Under the pieces are notes generated by a model that saw only the letters and a list, made by a program, of their open reading frames with translations, was not told where the DNA came from and did not search any database. From the NCBI GenBank assembly GCA_037349105.1, contig JAYJMM010000083.1, positions 62,001 through 126,000 of the forward strand: DNA of 64,000 bases, read 5' to 3'. The position numbers were made by a program, and so were the translations under genes. This stretch comes from Limnomonas spitsbergensis. Lineage: Eukaryota; Chlorophyta; Chlorophyceae; Chlamydomonadales. Shown here in pieces: positions 33,290 through 43,333 of the stretch. How positions within the stretch are numbered: position 1 is the first letter of the stretch; each line of letters begins with the position of its first letter.

Positions 33290-33400
33290 AGATGACATTA
33301 CACCTGTGGACCCTGCTCAAAAAGGCTCGGCCGCGTGGGCGCCCAATTGTCCCGATGGAAGAAAAGTAAAGAAACTGAAGGAGGGAAAGAAGGAGAAGAA
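33290..33400 (-). repeat. R1 dispersed repeat
   Basis: Minus-strand copy containing GGCTCGGCCGCGTGGGCGCC, followed by a purine-rich tail. Confidence 0.7.
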
Positions 33401-33677
33401 CACAAAGGCACAAGTGCGGAGAAGGGCACAACACAACACCTATGAACCAAGGAACCAACGAGCTCTTCAAGGCCCTGAATCCCAGACAATTGATCCTGAT
33501 GACCCGCTGCAACTACGTCACCTCCACATGGGCATGGGAAACGCGCGCAGAAGCAGCGGCCAGTACCGTGCCAGTTCACACAAACATGTTCAAACGGCAC
33601 CGTATGCTCCGGGCCCCCGCTGCTTGCGACGAGGGGCCTGGACCTATACTTAAGGTACACGCTTCTTAAAAGAGGTT

Positions 33678-33797
33678 AATGACGTTACACCTCGGGGCCC
33701 TGCTGAAATGAAGCTCGGCCACGTCGGCAAACATAAAGTCAGCTAGGAAACTCAAGGGAGAAGGCATAAGAGGAAAAACAAGAAAGCAAGTACACCT
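33678..33797 (-). repeat. R1-B dispersed repeat
   Basis: Minus-strand copy of the longer form, ATGACGTTACACCTCGGGGC through CTCGGCCACGTCGGC to a purine-rich tail. Confidence 0.7.
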
Positions 33798-34373
33798 TCA
33801 AAAACACAACGAAAAGAGGGCGCCACTGGTGCAGTGAACTGCTAGGAGCCTAGGAGCCTAGGAGCCTAAAAGCATACCTTCTCATAAAAAATGTATCCAG
33901 TGCAGATGCCCTGATAGTCATGCCGGGGCACTCGTGCACAGCTAAGCCCCCGCTGTTTTGGACAGTGGGCCTGCCACTCAGCTCCTACACACCTGAATAA
34001 CTCTTATATCCCCAAACTGGGGTACCAATACAAATAAAAGTGAGCAGGCCCCCGCTGGTTCTGACAAAGGCCTGCCACCCTGCTTCTATAGTCCTATGCT
34101 CCTGATCATACCAGAACATTTTGCAAGGTTTTGAAGGTTTACAAGTCTTGTTCCGGTGGCCGGGCGGTAGGGGCAAGCGAAAAAATCAGCAAAATTGAGG
34201 AATAGTTCAAGCTCTCTTCAAGAGTGTATGTTCTTAGTAAACGGTAGTACCACCCCCTTATCGCCGCCCCCCCACGTTGTATCTCGAGGAGCCAGGCGTG
34301 TGGGGAGTGAAGAGTGGGACGAGTGAAGAAGCGGGGGCCACGGCACCCACGGCACGAGAGCCTAAGCATGAGC

Positions 34374-34376
34374 TTG

Positions 34377-34459
<83 letters not shown>
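34374..34459. repeat. CCTG microsatellite
   Basis: About 21 uninterrupted tetranucleotide units, then CTACATGC variants. Confidence 0.95.
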
Positions 34460-34615
34460 ACCTACATGCCTACCTACATGCCTGCTAGGCTTGAGAGGGG
34501 CAAGGGTACTTCAAGCTGCCTTTTCCTTGGAGGGGGGGGTATTTTTTTCCTTTGCGTTCTTCTCCTTCTTTCTCACTTTTTCCTCTTTTCTTTTTTCCTG
34601 CCCCCTTGTGTTGTT

Positions 34616-34701
34616 CCCATCTATCCTCTCAACTCTTTTTAGTTAAACGCCCACGCGGCCGAGCCCTTTTTGAGCAGGGCCCTGAGGAGTAACGTCATTG
34701 C
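34616..34701 (+). repeat. R1 dispersed repeat
   Basis: Pyrimidine tract, TTTTTAGTTAAACGCCCACG, CGGCCGAGCC and GAGCAGGGCCCTGAGGAGTA. Confidence 0.7.
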
Positions 34702-34791
34702 CCTGCCTACCTAGATCAGCTTTTTGAAGGCCAGTCTCAGGGGCAGGGTCAGGGGATACGGTTTGCCCGACCTTATGTTTTTTGTTTGATG

Positions 34792-34911
34792 GGTGAACTT
34801 GCTATCCTTTCTTTCCTCTTATGCCTTCTCCCTTGACTTTCCTAGCTGTCTTTTTGTTTGTCGACGTGGCCGAGCTTCATTCAGCTTGGGCCAGAGGTGT
34901 AATGTCATAAA
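34792..34911 (+). repeat. R1-B dispersed repeat
   Basis: Long form with GTGAACTTGCTATCCTTTCT, a pyrimidine-rich stretch, GTCGACGTGGCCGAGCTTCA and GGGCCAGAGGTGTAATGTCA. Confidence 0.7.
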
Positions 34912-35189
34912 CTTACCCGCTTACCAGCCTACCTACCTACCTACCTACCTACCTTGGCCAGGGATCAAAATGCTCCAGAAACGGGAGACTTGGCACACTA
35001 ATAAGCTAGCGTCTAAATTCAACTTGGTTATTTGCCCCTTGAGCATCTTAGAGGCAGCCCCACGCGGCCGAGCGTTCAGCAGGGCCCAGCGGGTATGCAC
35101 TGTTCAAAACATTGGGCTTGTTAGAGACCTCCTTTCCCAGCACCTCCTTAATCTCCTTGGCGCAGATGGCGTATCTTGCCACATAAGCC

Positions 35190-35403
35190 TCCGTTAGCTC
35201 TGTAGCTCCTGACCAGGGTGGGCTGCCTCCATGTGGTCAAGGAAGTGGTAGCTCCAGACATGAGGACGGATGGTGCCTTCAACGCTCTTGCAGATGGTGC
35301 AAACCAGTGGCCTGGGAAAAGATTTGAGGCGGGCTCCAGGGTGTTGCCTCAGTTGCTGGCATAGTATTTTCGACTGGAGCAGCAGCAGCTTTGAGAGCAA
35401 CAA
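35190..35403 (-). pseudogene. Zinc-finger domain remnant
   Basis: The minus strand encodes a short frame with CTICKSVEG and WSYHFLDHMEAAHPG, a Cys-Cys/His-His arrangement like a BED or C2H2 finger. A related frame (WSYHHLDHMQTAHPD) lies at 48900-49000, also on the minus strand. No larger gene surrounds it, so it looks like a fragment of a repeated, possibly transposon-encoded protein. Confidence 0.45.
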
Positions 35404-35441
35404 CAGCAGGTAAGAGCGTTCAGCAGGGCCCCGGGGGGCGG

Positions 35442-35520
35442 GGGTTAATCACGTAACACCTCTGTGCCCTGATCAAAAAGACAAAAAGGCTCAGCCGCGT
35501 GGGCGTCTAACTAAAGAGTT
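35442..35520 (-). repeat. R1 dispersed repeat
   Basis: Minus-strand copy with GTAACACCTCTGTGCCCTGA and GGCTCAGCCGCGTGGGCGTC. A partial plus-strand piece (CACGCGGCCGAGCGTTCAGC) lies at 35053-35104. Confidence 0.65.
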
Positions 35521-35984
35521 GGGAGGAAAGAACGAAACAAACACAAGGGGACAGGACGAAAAAGGAGGAAAAGTCGAGGGGGGGGGCAAAAAACATAAAA
35601 AATCGACCCCATGCCCCTAAGTTGTAGAGCTTAACGAGAGCGTTCCATAGCTGGTCTTAAAATATTTTTTGGCTCAGGGGGGGGGGGGTGATATATGGGG
35701 GGCTTAGTTGGGGAGGGGGGTGGGTGGCTTCCCAAAAAATGCAATATTTCGAAAACTTCGTATCTTCTTTTCTGGAGGTCTGTTGAGGCTGGCAGCGGTA
35801 CCTCTGTGTTCTTCTTGCCAACATGAGTCCATTTACATCCTAAAATGATGCTTGAATGACCGCATGACCCCCTCGCCCCCATACTGAGGGTTTGGCTCCA
35901 CTGGACACACCCCGAAACCAACTGAGCCAGCCTTAGAAAGAGCTGTATTACACGCAGCACATGGTAGTGTTGGTCTGGTGGATC

Positions 35985-36524
35985 ATGAATAAACAAACCA
36001 CTTGTGGTCGTTGTGGCAAGGTCCTCCAATCTGCTTACCCTGCAAACGTCGGAAGCCACCAGATTGGGAGGGAGTGCATAGCAGCTTCCGCGATACAACG
36101 CGATTCGAAGCAGCAGAGAACGCTCGGGTTTGCTCCCGTCCCACCCCTAGATAACCCTGCTGCTGCCCCAACTGCCCCAGCTTAGCCAACACCTGCGAGC
36201 CCGCCAGCCTCTTCTTCTCCATCTCCGGCTGAGGATCAGCCTGGGCCATCAGCAGCCAGGGATGTGCTTGTGGACTGTAGGGTGGCTGGGTGTGTGAAGA
36301 AATTCAAGATATCTGCCATGCGCTTGCACGTCGCACGCCATATCCTGTTGGGCCATTGTGGCGCAGCCTGCAGCTTGAAGCCTAATGCTGATGAAGCATA
36401 TGGCTTATGTGGTGCCGTGTGTGGAGACCGGGACTCTGGCATGTGCAGGTCAGAGCCGGGAAAGGGCCCTAGCAGCGGTGTCCTAAAAGTCAGCTCCGCA
36501 TGCCCTCTGCACCACAAGATGTGA
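35985..36524 (+). pseudogene. Two-zinc-finger ORF interrupted by TAG
   Basis: One frame runs from about 35985 to the stop at 36522-36524 with a single in-frame TAG at 36183-36185. The first part has TTCGRCGKVLQSAYPANVGSH, a Cys-x2-Cys finger. After the TAG come a Pro/Ser linker and DCRVAGCVKKFKISAMRLHV, followed by Cys-rich sequence (LCGAVCG). A retroelement LTR begins 60 bp downstream. Probably a decayed transposon-associated protein; function unknown. Confidence 0.5.
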
Positions 36525-36583
36525 TACGGCTCAGCGCTCAAGGTGTCAGCCAGCAATCCTTGTACCAACAGGCCATTGCCATA

Positions 36584-37373
36584 TGTCACAGTATATTACC
36601 GTATACGTGACAGAACCGTTTGAGCCGCCGTTAGCGGCCGCGGAGCCTCCGCAGCTTCTCTGCGGAGTCTCCTGATTTGAACTGAGACCTAGAAACCCGC
36701 TTACGCAGGGTGAAGTGCATAATTTACCGTACTCTGAATTGGGCCTGCCGGGTCCCTGTATCCCGGCAATTGCCTAAGCTACTACTTTTGTCCCTTTTGA
36801 AGGACAGGCCTCTGGTGTAAAGAGTATAGGCCTAGCTCTCACGGATACTAGCCCTTGCTCGCCACTAAGTCAGTACCTTACACTTCAGTCAAGTCTAGCA
36901 CCACGGAAAGTGGTGATAGCATAAGCAAGTGACAAGCGAGCCCCATCCAGATCACTGGTCATCCACAGCCGACGCGATCTACGGAGCTCGCCCTGAAGAG
37001 CACGCGACCTACGGTGCCGATCCCTGACTACTCGTCCATCGGAGACGACTAATCAGGCAAGCAGTCTCAAGCAGATATTCACCTAAATAGACCAGGAGGC
37101 GCAAAGCCGACCAGGAGCTCTCGACGTACCAGCTTCCAGCTGAGTCCGCCCGGCGACAAAACCCACGGACAAAGTCACCTCCGTCGCCGTTCCTTCGCAA
37201 CCCCGAGCATCCCCGCTCTCAGTGTCCTTCAAAAGGGACAAAAGTGGTATTGCAGCCTGATCAGCTGCTTGCCAACGAGTTCCTCGCTGAGGGAAGCTAA
37301 GCTTGTCTGACCTGGAATATTTTTTTGAATTGTTCGCCTTGGACAGCTTGAAAAAGCACCTCTGTCGCTGCAT
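36584..37373 (+). repeat. LTR-like 5' end of retroelement A
   Basis: It begins TGTCACAGTATATTACCGTA and shares ordered blocks (CTCCGCAGCTTC, TATCCCGGC, GGACAGGCCTCT) with the reverse complement of the LTR at 59654-60538. It precedes the plus-strand gag-like frames. The right end at CTGTCGCTGCA is a guess. No matching 3' LTR was found. Confidence 0.5.
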
Positions 37374-37655
37374 TCTGCTTGGGCTTTTCGTGCCAAATTA
37401 GATCTTGCAAACCCCGGCTGTGAAGAGCCTTGGGGAGAAGCTCGAAGATCCAGTTTTGGAGTTATAAACCCAGCTTGATTCCCTGTGCATTTGGTCAGTG
37501 GTTAAGGTTGGACCACTTGATTGTGAAAACAAAAGTGTTAACAGAAGTGGATCGGCGGATCAGTGATCAATGGATTGCTGAGGCTGAGATTTCAGTGGCC
37601 CAGAACTGTGTGAACTGTGTGAACTGAAAGGCAGGGCCTGGACTCAGAGCAGCAG

Positions 37656-38117
37656 ATGGCGCTTGTGGGAGAAGCGACGCGTATTTCTTGCGGGCTAGCA
37701 GGGATCGAGGATCCCGCAGCTTTGGGGTGCAAGGTGCCCAGTGCAGATCAAGCTTGGCCCAAGGACGTTGGGCAGGCTGATGGCACTGTGGGCGCTGAAG
37801 TGTCGCACAAAGGGATCAGCCGAGGTGGGCCAGTGCCCCAATCAACCCTGGATATTCCAAGGCAAGGCCTGGAATATGCGCAGTGGTTGAGACAGGGAGG
37901 AAGAACCCCTGAGCTGACATTGGACCCGGCCGTTGAGGTGTCGCAGACCAGTGGCGCAAATCGGGACAGTGGTCCAGAAGGCGCACCAGAGCAGGACTTG
38001 CCCAGTGGGGCAGGGGCCGCGCAACGAGTCAAGAACGAGCCCGATCACGTTGATCAAGGGGCAGGCACCTCGGCAGCCCCAGAGGGGGCAGCAGAGTGCG
38101 GGGAGCAAGAGACCTAG
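37656..38117 (+). pseudogene. Duplicated module of retroelement A, frame-disrupted
   Basis: A 153-codon frame encodes sequence paralogous to residues near 40420-40830 in the next ORF: KVPSADQ versus KVPVQDR, SHKGISRGG versus TQKGIGRGG, TPELTLDPAVEVSQ versus TPELILDPAAEVSQ. It ends at a stop near a frame change, and the similarity continues in the next ORF. This looks like a decayed tandem copy of one protein module. Confidence 0.55.
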
Positions 38118-41100
38118 GCAGTGGGCCAGAATACGCGACGCAGAAGAGGCTAATGAGAGTGGCAAGTGCTGCGCAGTGCGTTAAAAAGGAGAACGGGACG
38201 ATGCCCCGTGGTGGAAGTCAGGTGATCAGGAAACCTGCAGATCTGCAGGCGGTGGGTGGAGCAAAAGCCGCCACTGCGGAATGGCCCCCAGTAAAAAGGA
38301 AGGAGGATCTGGCTCAGCCAATAGGGTGGAACAGGCTAGGGCAGTGGGCCACTGGAGTGTGGAAAAGTGTGTGTGACGCAGAGCAGGCGGGGTTAAGCAG
38401 TCTGGCTATGCCCCAGCAGCGCGCACCCTTGGAGGCACTGACCAGGTGTATGGAGCAGCCAGGTAATCAGGTGTCCCCCAACGGCTGGTCCATGTTTGAT
38501 ATCCTCAGCAGTGACAGTGAACCAAGTCCCAGGGACCAACAGCAGGCCCGGGGGAGGGCCTTTCCACCCAGGCGGGATAGCCCGGTAGCTAGCGAGCAGC
38601 TGCACATGATCAGCTCTTTTCAGGCAGGAAGTGACTGTCCATCCAGGCAGGATAGCCCGGTAGCTAGCGAGCAGCTGCACCTGATCAGCTCTTTTCAGGC
38701 AGGAAGTGCCTGTCCACCCAGGCGGGATAGCCCGGTAGCTAGCAAGCAGCTGCACCTGATCAGCAGTGATCTGACTGGAAGGGCTGAGCACAGGCCTGGC
38801 CCGCGCAGGGCAAGCGAGGCTGAGGATTATGCGAGGTTTGGGGTCGTCCCAGAGCAGGATAAACAGGATCAGGAGGATCAAACTGTGGTGGCCGGTGGCT
38901 GCGAGCCAGGCCAACTGCAGGTGCAGGCGACGCGGCATTGCTTGCAGAGGGAGGCAGGTCCTGTGACACATGTGGGGGCTGGTGGCTGCGAGCCAGGCCA
39001 ACTGCAGGTGCAGGCGCCGCGGCTGTGCTTGCTGAGGGAGGCAGGTCCTGTGACACCTGTGGTGGCTGGTGGCTGCGAGCCAGGTCAACTACAGGTGCAG
39101 GCGCCGCGGCTGTGCTTGCAGAGGGAGGCAGCCCATGTGACACATGTGGTGGCCGGTGGCTGCAAGCCAGGCCAACTGCTGGTGCAGGCGCCGCGGCTGT
39201 GCTTGCAGAGGGAGGCAGGTCCTGTGACACCTGTGGTGGCCGGTGGCTGCGAGCCAGGCCAACTGCAGGTGCAGGCGCCGCAGCTGTGCTTGCAGAGGGA
39301 GGCAGGTCCTGTGACACCTGTGGTGGCCGGTGGCTGCGAGCCGGGCCACCTGCATTTGTGGGAGCAGAAGCTGAACCAGCAGGTGGCTGAGGAACCAGCT
39401 GGACCAAGTGAGGTTGAGGACCACGTGCACAGGCATGCGCCGGTGCCGGTGCAGATGCAGATGCACCAGCCAGAAGAGGATGGGCCTATCACACCAACAG
39501 TGGCAGCAGCTCCAGGAGGGGTCCAGGTGCCAATATCAGAACCAGGGGCGGCCCAGCAGGCCAACAAACAGCTGGCGGCGGCAGAGAATCCTGAGGGGTC
39601 AGAGGAGCAGGGAATCTCCATACCCATGCTGAGGGAAAAGGTTAACTGGTACCGGCAGAAGCTCAAAGGAGTGGCCAGGCAGCTGTGGGTGGCCAGGCAG
39701 CCAATGTTGGCCTGGAAGATGAGGATGACCAGGCAGCTGAGGATGGTGAAGCATCGCTTGGAACATGCCAAACAGAACCTACAGGCGCTGCTGCCAACAG
39801 GCGAGGAAAAGGAAGAGCAGCAGCTGCAGCAGACAGCCATGGTTGCATGGCACGTGGCACTACCCGGGGGGCACAGGGCTGAGCAGGCCAGCCATGAGGC
39901 GAAAGAAGAGGCACAACCGCCGCAGCACCAGGGGTGCGCGCCCAGATTTCCCAGGCAGGAGGGCTTCCGCTCAGCAGAGCAGTGTGGGCCAGTGGGTCAA
40001 GCCAGCCCTAGCCTGAGTCTCGGCCCAGATGGCTGCAGCAGGTCCAGCCAGGCAGTGGCAGGCAGGGCAGCTGACAGTGACGTGGAAGCAGCTAGGAGCA
40101 GCAGGTCTCCGGTGCCAGCACCCGTGGACGACAGCAGCAGCAGGAATGTGTGCCTGGTAGCAATCCATGCTGCGGTGCCTGCAGATGTGGAGCTGGCCAG
40201 GATCTGGGAGGATCGCGCAACAGGTGCCCGTCAGCAGCCGATGGACATCCGCAATGCCATGCGTCAGGCCATGAGGCGTAACACCGGAGGAGTATGTATG
40301 TTCTGCGGGTTCGAGTGCGAGCACAGCGACAGGGCATGTGAGCACCTCATGGATGTCAACATCCAGAGGGGGCTGGAGCCGGGTGAGGACCCGGCTGAGG
40401 CCAGTGATGCAGTGATTGCAGAGGAAGCAATGCGGATTGCGGTGAAGCTGGCCGGGCCAGCGGATCCGGCCGCAGGCGCGCACAAGGTGCCAGTGCAAGA
40501 CCGCTCCCTGTCCGCGGAGGAAGGGAAGCTGGCTGATGACACGGTGCGAGTCCAAGTGACACAAAAAGGAATTGGCCGAGGGGGCGCCTGCAGGAAGGAC
40601 CTGGAAGCTGAGCAGTGGCCGACGCAAGTGGGAGGAACCCCAGAGCTGATCTTGGATCCAGCAGCTGAGGTATCCCAGAGCGGAGATACGGGGCGGGGCT
40701 GTGGTCCAGACGCCGCTGTGCAGCAGAATCCGCCCAGGGGGGCAAGGACTGCGCAGCGGGTCAAGGAGAAGTCCAGCCAAAGTGACCAAAGGGCGGATGT
40801 CGCCGCAGGCCCAGAGGGGCTTGCAGGCCGTAACAAGGTCAGGGCAGGCGAACCGCTGGTGAAAGTAGAGGTGAGTGTGGCCAGGCGCGGACCTGCAGAA
40901 GTCAAGCGCGAGGGGGCAGGAGCCAAACCAGCGATGGCCGGACAGGTTTCGCAGGAGAGTGATGAACCGCGGATCCAGAGCAAAAGGGCGGCTGTGCCGG
41001 TGGGAAAGCCGTTGGCTGACCTGATGTGGGAAGAAGAGCTGTCAGATCCCATCCCAGAGGTGCAAGTGCAAAAAGGGCCGCAGCTGAGGGCAAGGCTGCA

Positions 41101-41785
41101 TCCAAGGGGGCAGCTGAGGCCGTACCGCACTCCAGTCAGGAGGGTGGTAGGGTCCACGGTGTATGGAACACCCCTGTCCAGGTTTCTCCCCAGTGTGGGC
41201 AGGCCTGTGCAGAGATCCAAGGAGGGATTTAGCGGCCAAGTGAAGAGAGGCGACAGCCGAGGGGGCGGCCTGCATGGATTTTTCAACAATCCAGCGTGGG
41301 CACAGGAGGAAGGCCCCAGAGAGTCAGAGCACTCCAGGGCGGTGAAGGTGGCAGATCTAGAGGAGCTGATTGAGGAGGATCTGCAGCCGATCGGCTGGAG
41401 GGGGATTCTGCGGTGGGCGGCGAACCTGTGGAAGCAAGTTTGCTCCAGGTATTTCTCCCACTTCAGCGATCAGGTGAATGCGATTGAGGAATTCAGGGCC
41501 CATCATCTGAGAGAATGGGCAACGAAGGCCATGATGGGGATTCCACACACGGGGCAGGACAGGGCGACGCTGTTGGTCGCCCTTGGACAGGCGTCCAAGG
41601 GAGGAGCAGGACGCGAGGCAGCCCTGACCGTTAAGGCCTTCGCAGATGAGTGGTGCAATGGGGTGAAGGGAGATCAGGAGGAGCCTGGATCTGAACCCGA
41701 GGATGAAGAAGTGGAGGATCAAGAGGGGGAAGGTTATGAAACAGCTGTGCAGCAACCAGAGGAGCTCAGGGAGGTCCAAAGGTGA
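38096..41785 (+). CDS. Retroelement A gag-region ORF with tandem repeats
   Basis: 1229-codon frame. Early residues include EDLAQPIGWNRLGQWATGVW, matched near the C-terminus by EDLQPIGWRGILRWAANLW. About 38560-38770 encodes three copies of a 27-residue unit (RRDSPVASEQLHLISS). About 38886-39360 encodes five full and one partial copies of a 29-residue unit (VVAGGCEPGQLQVQAPRLCL). A Cys-rich motif CMFCGFECEH lies near 40295. The ORF ends at TGA 41783-41785 and the same frame continues open behind it. The product is charged and low in complexity; assignment to a retroelement rests on the adjacent LTR and the gag-like frame that follows. Confidence 0.6.
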   Translation: MRGARDLGSGPEYATQKRLMRVASAAQCVKKENGTMPRGGSQVIRKPADLQAVGGAKAATAEWPPVKRKEDLAQPIGWNRLGQWATGVWKSVCDAEQAGLSSLAMPQQRAPLEALTRCMEQPGNQVSPNGWSMFDILSSDSEPSPRDQQQARGRAFPPRRDSPVASEQLHMISSFQAGSDCPSRQDSPVASEQLHLISSFQAGSACPPRRDSPVASKQLHLISSDLTGRAEHRPGPRRASEAEDYARFGVVPEQDKQDQEDQTVVAGGCEPGQLQVQATRHCLQREAGPVTHVGAGGCEPGQLQVQAPRLCLLREAGPVTPVVAGGCEPGQLQVQAPRLCLQREAAHVTHVVAGGCKPGQLLVQAPRLCLQREAGPVTPVVAGGCEPGQLQVQAPQLCLQREAGPVTPVVAGGCEPGHLHLWEQKLNQQVAEEPAGPSEVEDHVHRHAPVPVQMQMHQPEEDGPITPTVAAAPGGVQVPISEPGAAQQANKQLAAAENPEGSEEQGISIPMLREKVNWYRQKLKGVARQLWVARQPMLAWKMRMTRQLRMVKHRLEHAKQNLQALLPTGEEKEEQQLQQTAMVAWHVALPGGHRAEQASHEAKEEAQPPQHQGCAPRFPRQEGFRSAEQCGPVGQASPSLSLGPDGCSRSSQAVAGRAADSDVEAARSSRSPVPAPVDDSSSRNVCLVAIHAAVPADVELARIWEDRATGARQQPMDIRNAMRQAMRRNTGGVCMFCGFECEHSDRACEHLMDVNIQRGLEPGEDPAEASDAVIAEEAMRIAVKLAGPADPAAGAHKVPVQDRSLSAEEGKLADDTVRVQVTQKGIGRGGACRKDLEAEQWPTQVGGTPELILDPAAEVSQSGDTGRGCGPDAAVQQNPPRGARTAQRVKEKSSQSDQRADVAAGPEGLAGRNKVRAGEPLVKVEVSVARRGPAEVKREGAGAKPAMAGQVSQESDEPRIQSKRAAVPVGKPLADLMWEEELSDPIPEVQVQKGPQLRARLHPRGQLRPYRTPVRRVVGSTVYGTPLSRFLPSVGRPVQRSKEGFSGQVKRGDSRGGGLHGFFNNPAWAQEEGPRESEHSRAVKVADLEELIEEDLQPIGWRGILRWAANLWKQVCSRYFSHFSDQVNAIEEFRAHHLREWATKAMMGIPHTGQDRATLLVALGQASKGGAGREAALTVKAFADEWCNGVKGDQEEPGSEPEDEEVEDQEGEGYETAVQQPEELREVQR

Positions 41786-43333
41786 CAGCAGCAGGCAAGG
41801 GCCGCGCCCACCCCAGGGTCCAGAGAGGCCAGAGAGGAGGTGCTGTCAGATTCCTGGGTCGGGAATTACACAGGAGGGAAACAGCCAAGCTGGCAGAGCC
41901 AGGAGCCGCCCAGGGGGCAGGCAGACGGCAGGGAACAGCCAAACTGGCAGAGCCAGGAGCCGCCCAGGGGGCCGGCAGAATACGGCAGGAGGACACAGCC
42001 AGGCGAGCCAAGCCAGAAGCCGCCCAGGGGGCAGGCAGAATCCGGCAGAGGATCACAGCCTCGGGAGTCTGGCCCAGAGGAGAGAAAAAGCAGAGATGAG
42101 GCTGATCAGCCGCCTCCCGAGAGGAGCAGAGGCTTTGCGGGTGGGGCCGGCAGACAGTCGTCCGGGGGCGGACAAGCCCAGGATGGGGCTGGCCGCAGAA
42201 ACAGCCAGTACCAGCGCAGTCGCAGCCCATCAGGGGGCGACAGTAGCGGATCTGGATCAGACTCCAGTTCAGACGAGTCGGGGTCAGGTGGAGCGGACAG
42301 GCGCGGGCCAGGGGCCAGGCGGGAGTCCAGCGACCAGGAAATGAAGAGGCTCGATAGGGAGCAGGCAAGGATGAACATGCAGCTGCTGCAGCAGATGGTG
42401 CTGCAGCTGGCAGGGGTGGCCAAATATACCAAAATCCCAGCTATCCAAGGCAACGTGCCGGTGTTGGATATGTCACACCCGGGCGCGGTTGCAGCCAAGA
42501 AATATTGCCAAGCGTGTGGCTATTGGGGATCACACAACAGGCTGGCGCTGTCGGATGAACCACCGGCGCTGGCCGTGGTGGCAGGGGAAATTGTTGGATC
42601 CTGCCAGTCACCCTCGGCCATGGCCATGCTCGTGCGATCCCTGGCCAGGTTGTGGAACAACAAGCCTGCCAGTGTGGGGCCGTTGATGGTGGCCATCAGG
42701 GCAGCGCCCCACGCAGGGGACAGGGCCACCAAGGAGATGGAAAGGATCGGGGGGCAGTGGGCCGCTCCAGCAGAGGAGCAGTGCTGTGCGGTTTCCCTGC
42801 TTACCCTGTGGATCAGGGTGGTAAAGGAGGAGGTGGGGAAGCCGACCTCGGATGAGAGATCCGCGATCACCAACCTCAAGCTGGGAGTCAAAACAACCTT
42901 GGATCCAGAGGTCAAGCCAGAGGAGACAGTGGAGGCGTTTGCGCACAGAGTACTGTCCACAGCAGAGCTGCTGCAGATCTCGAGGGATGCAGTGGACTAC
43001 TTTGGCAGAAGGCACTCGGTCTCGCACATGTTCTATGAGGGGCTGCCAGTGGCCACCAGGGTCAAGCTGAGCACGTTCGTGATCACGGTGCCAGGGTACT
43101 TGAGTATGACCGATGAGGAGCAGATCACTATACTGACGCAGCAGGTGGTGCTGTGGGAGAAGTTCGCCCTGGAAATGGGGGACCTGTCTGTCACAGATCA
43201 CAGGCCTGCGGCAGAAGAGGAGAATGAGACGGAAGAGGGGGAAGAGACGGAAGAGGAGGAAGAGGAGCGAGAGGCTTCTTGGAGGCATCTGGATAGGGGC
43301 TGTAGAAGTGCCCAAAGTCGCTCCAGAGATTAA
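41786..43333 (+). CDS. Gag-like capsid region of retroelement A
   Basis: Same frame as the preceding ORF, starting right after its TGA; the first usual start in the frame is near 41840. Gly/Gln/Arg-rich repeats (SQEPPRGQA type) and a Ser/Asp-rich stretch lead into a helical, capsid-like domain (EMKRLDREQARMNMQLLQQM through TILTQQVVLWEKFALEMG). An acidic run (EETEEEEEERE) follows. The helical Gln/Leu pattern and the context suit a Ty3/gypsy gag. The acidic tail ends where sequence of a different character begins, so the pol part of this element is missing. Confidence 0.6.
   Translation, partial: QQQARAAPTPGSREAREEVLSDSWVGNYTGGKQPSWQSQEPPRGQADGREQPNWQSQEPPRGPAEYGRRTQPGEPSQKPPRGQAESGRGSQPRESGPEERKSRDEADQPPPERSRGFAGGAGRQSSGGGQAQDGAGRRNSQYQRSRSPSGGDSSGSGSDSSSDESGSGGADRRGPGARRESSDQEMKRLDREQARMNMQLLQQMVLQLAGVAKYTKIPAIQGNVPVLDMSHPGAVAAKKYCQACGYWGSHNRLALSDEPPALAVVAGEIVGSCQSPSAMAMLVRSLARLWNNKPASVGPLMVAIRAAPHAGDRATKEMERIGGQWAAPAEEQCCAVSLLTLWIRVVKEEVGKPTSDERSAITNLKLGVKTTLDPEVKPEETVEAFAHRVLSTAELLQISRDAVDYFGRRHSVSHMFYEGLPVATRVKLSTFVITVPGYLSMTDEEQITILTQQVVLWEKFALEMGDLSVTDHRPAAEEENETEEGEETEEEEEEREASWRHLDRGCRSAQSRSRD

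Larger units (their letters stand above)
32400..35189. other. Gene-free region with R1 repeats
   Basis: No convincing coding frame. It holds R1 copies on both strands, a CCTG microsatellite and a short duplicated segment (33940-33990 versus 34040-34090, sharing GCCCCCGCTG and GGCCTGCCAC). Confidence 0.6.

Noticed and set aside
40264..41289. 341-codon minus-strand frame (also 38393-39840 and 42608-43519 minus)
   Set aside because: Shadows of GC-rich plus-strand retroelement ORFs, with no domain-like features of their own.
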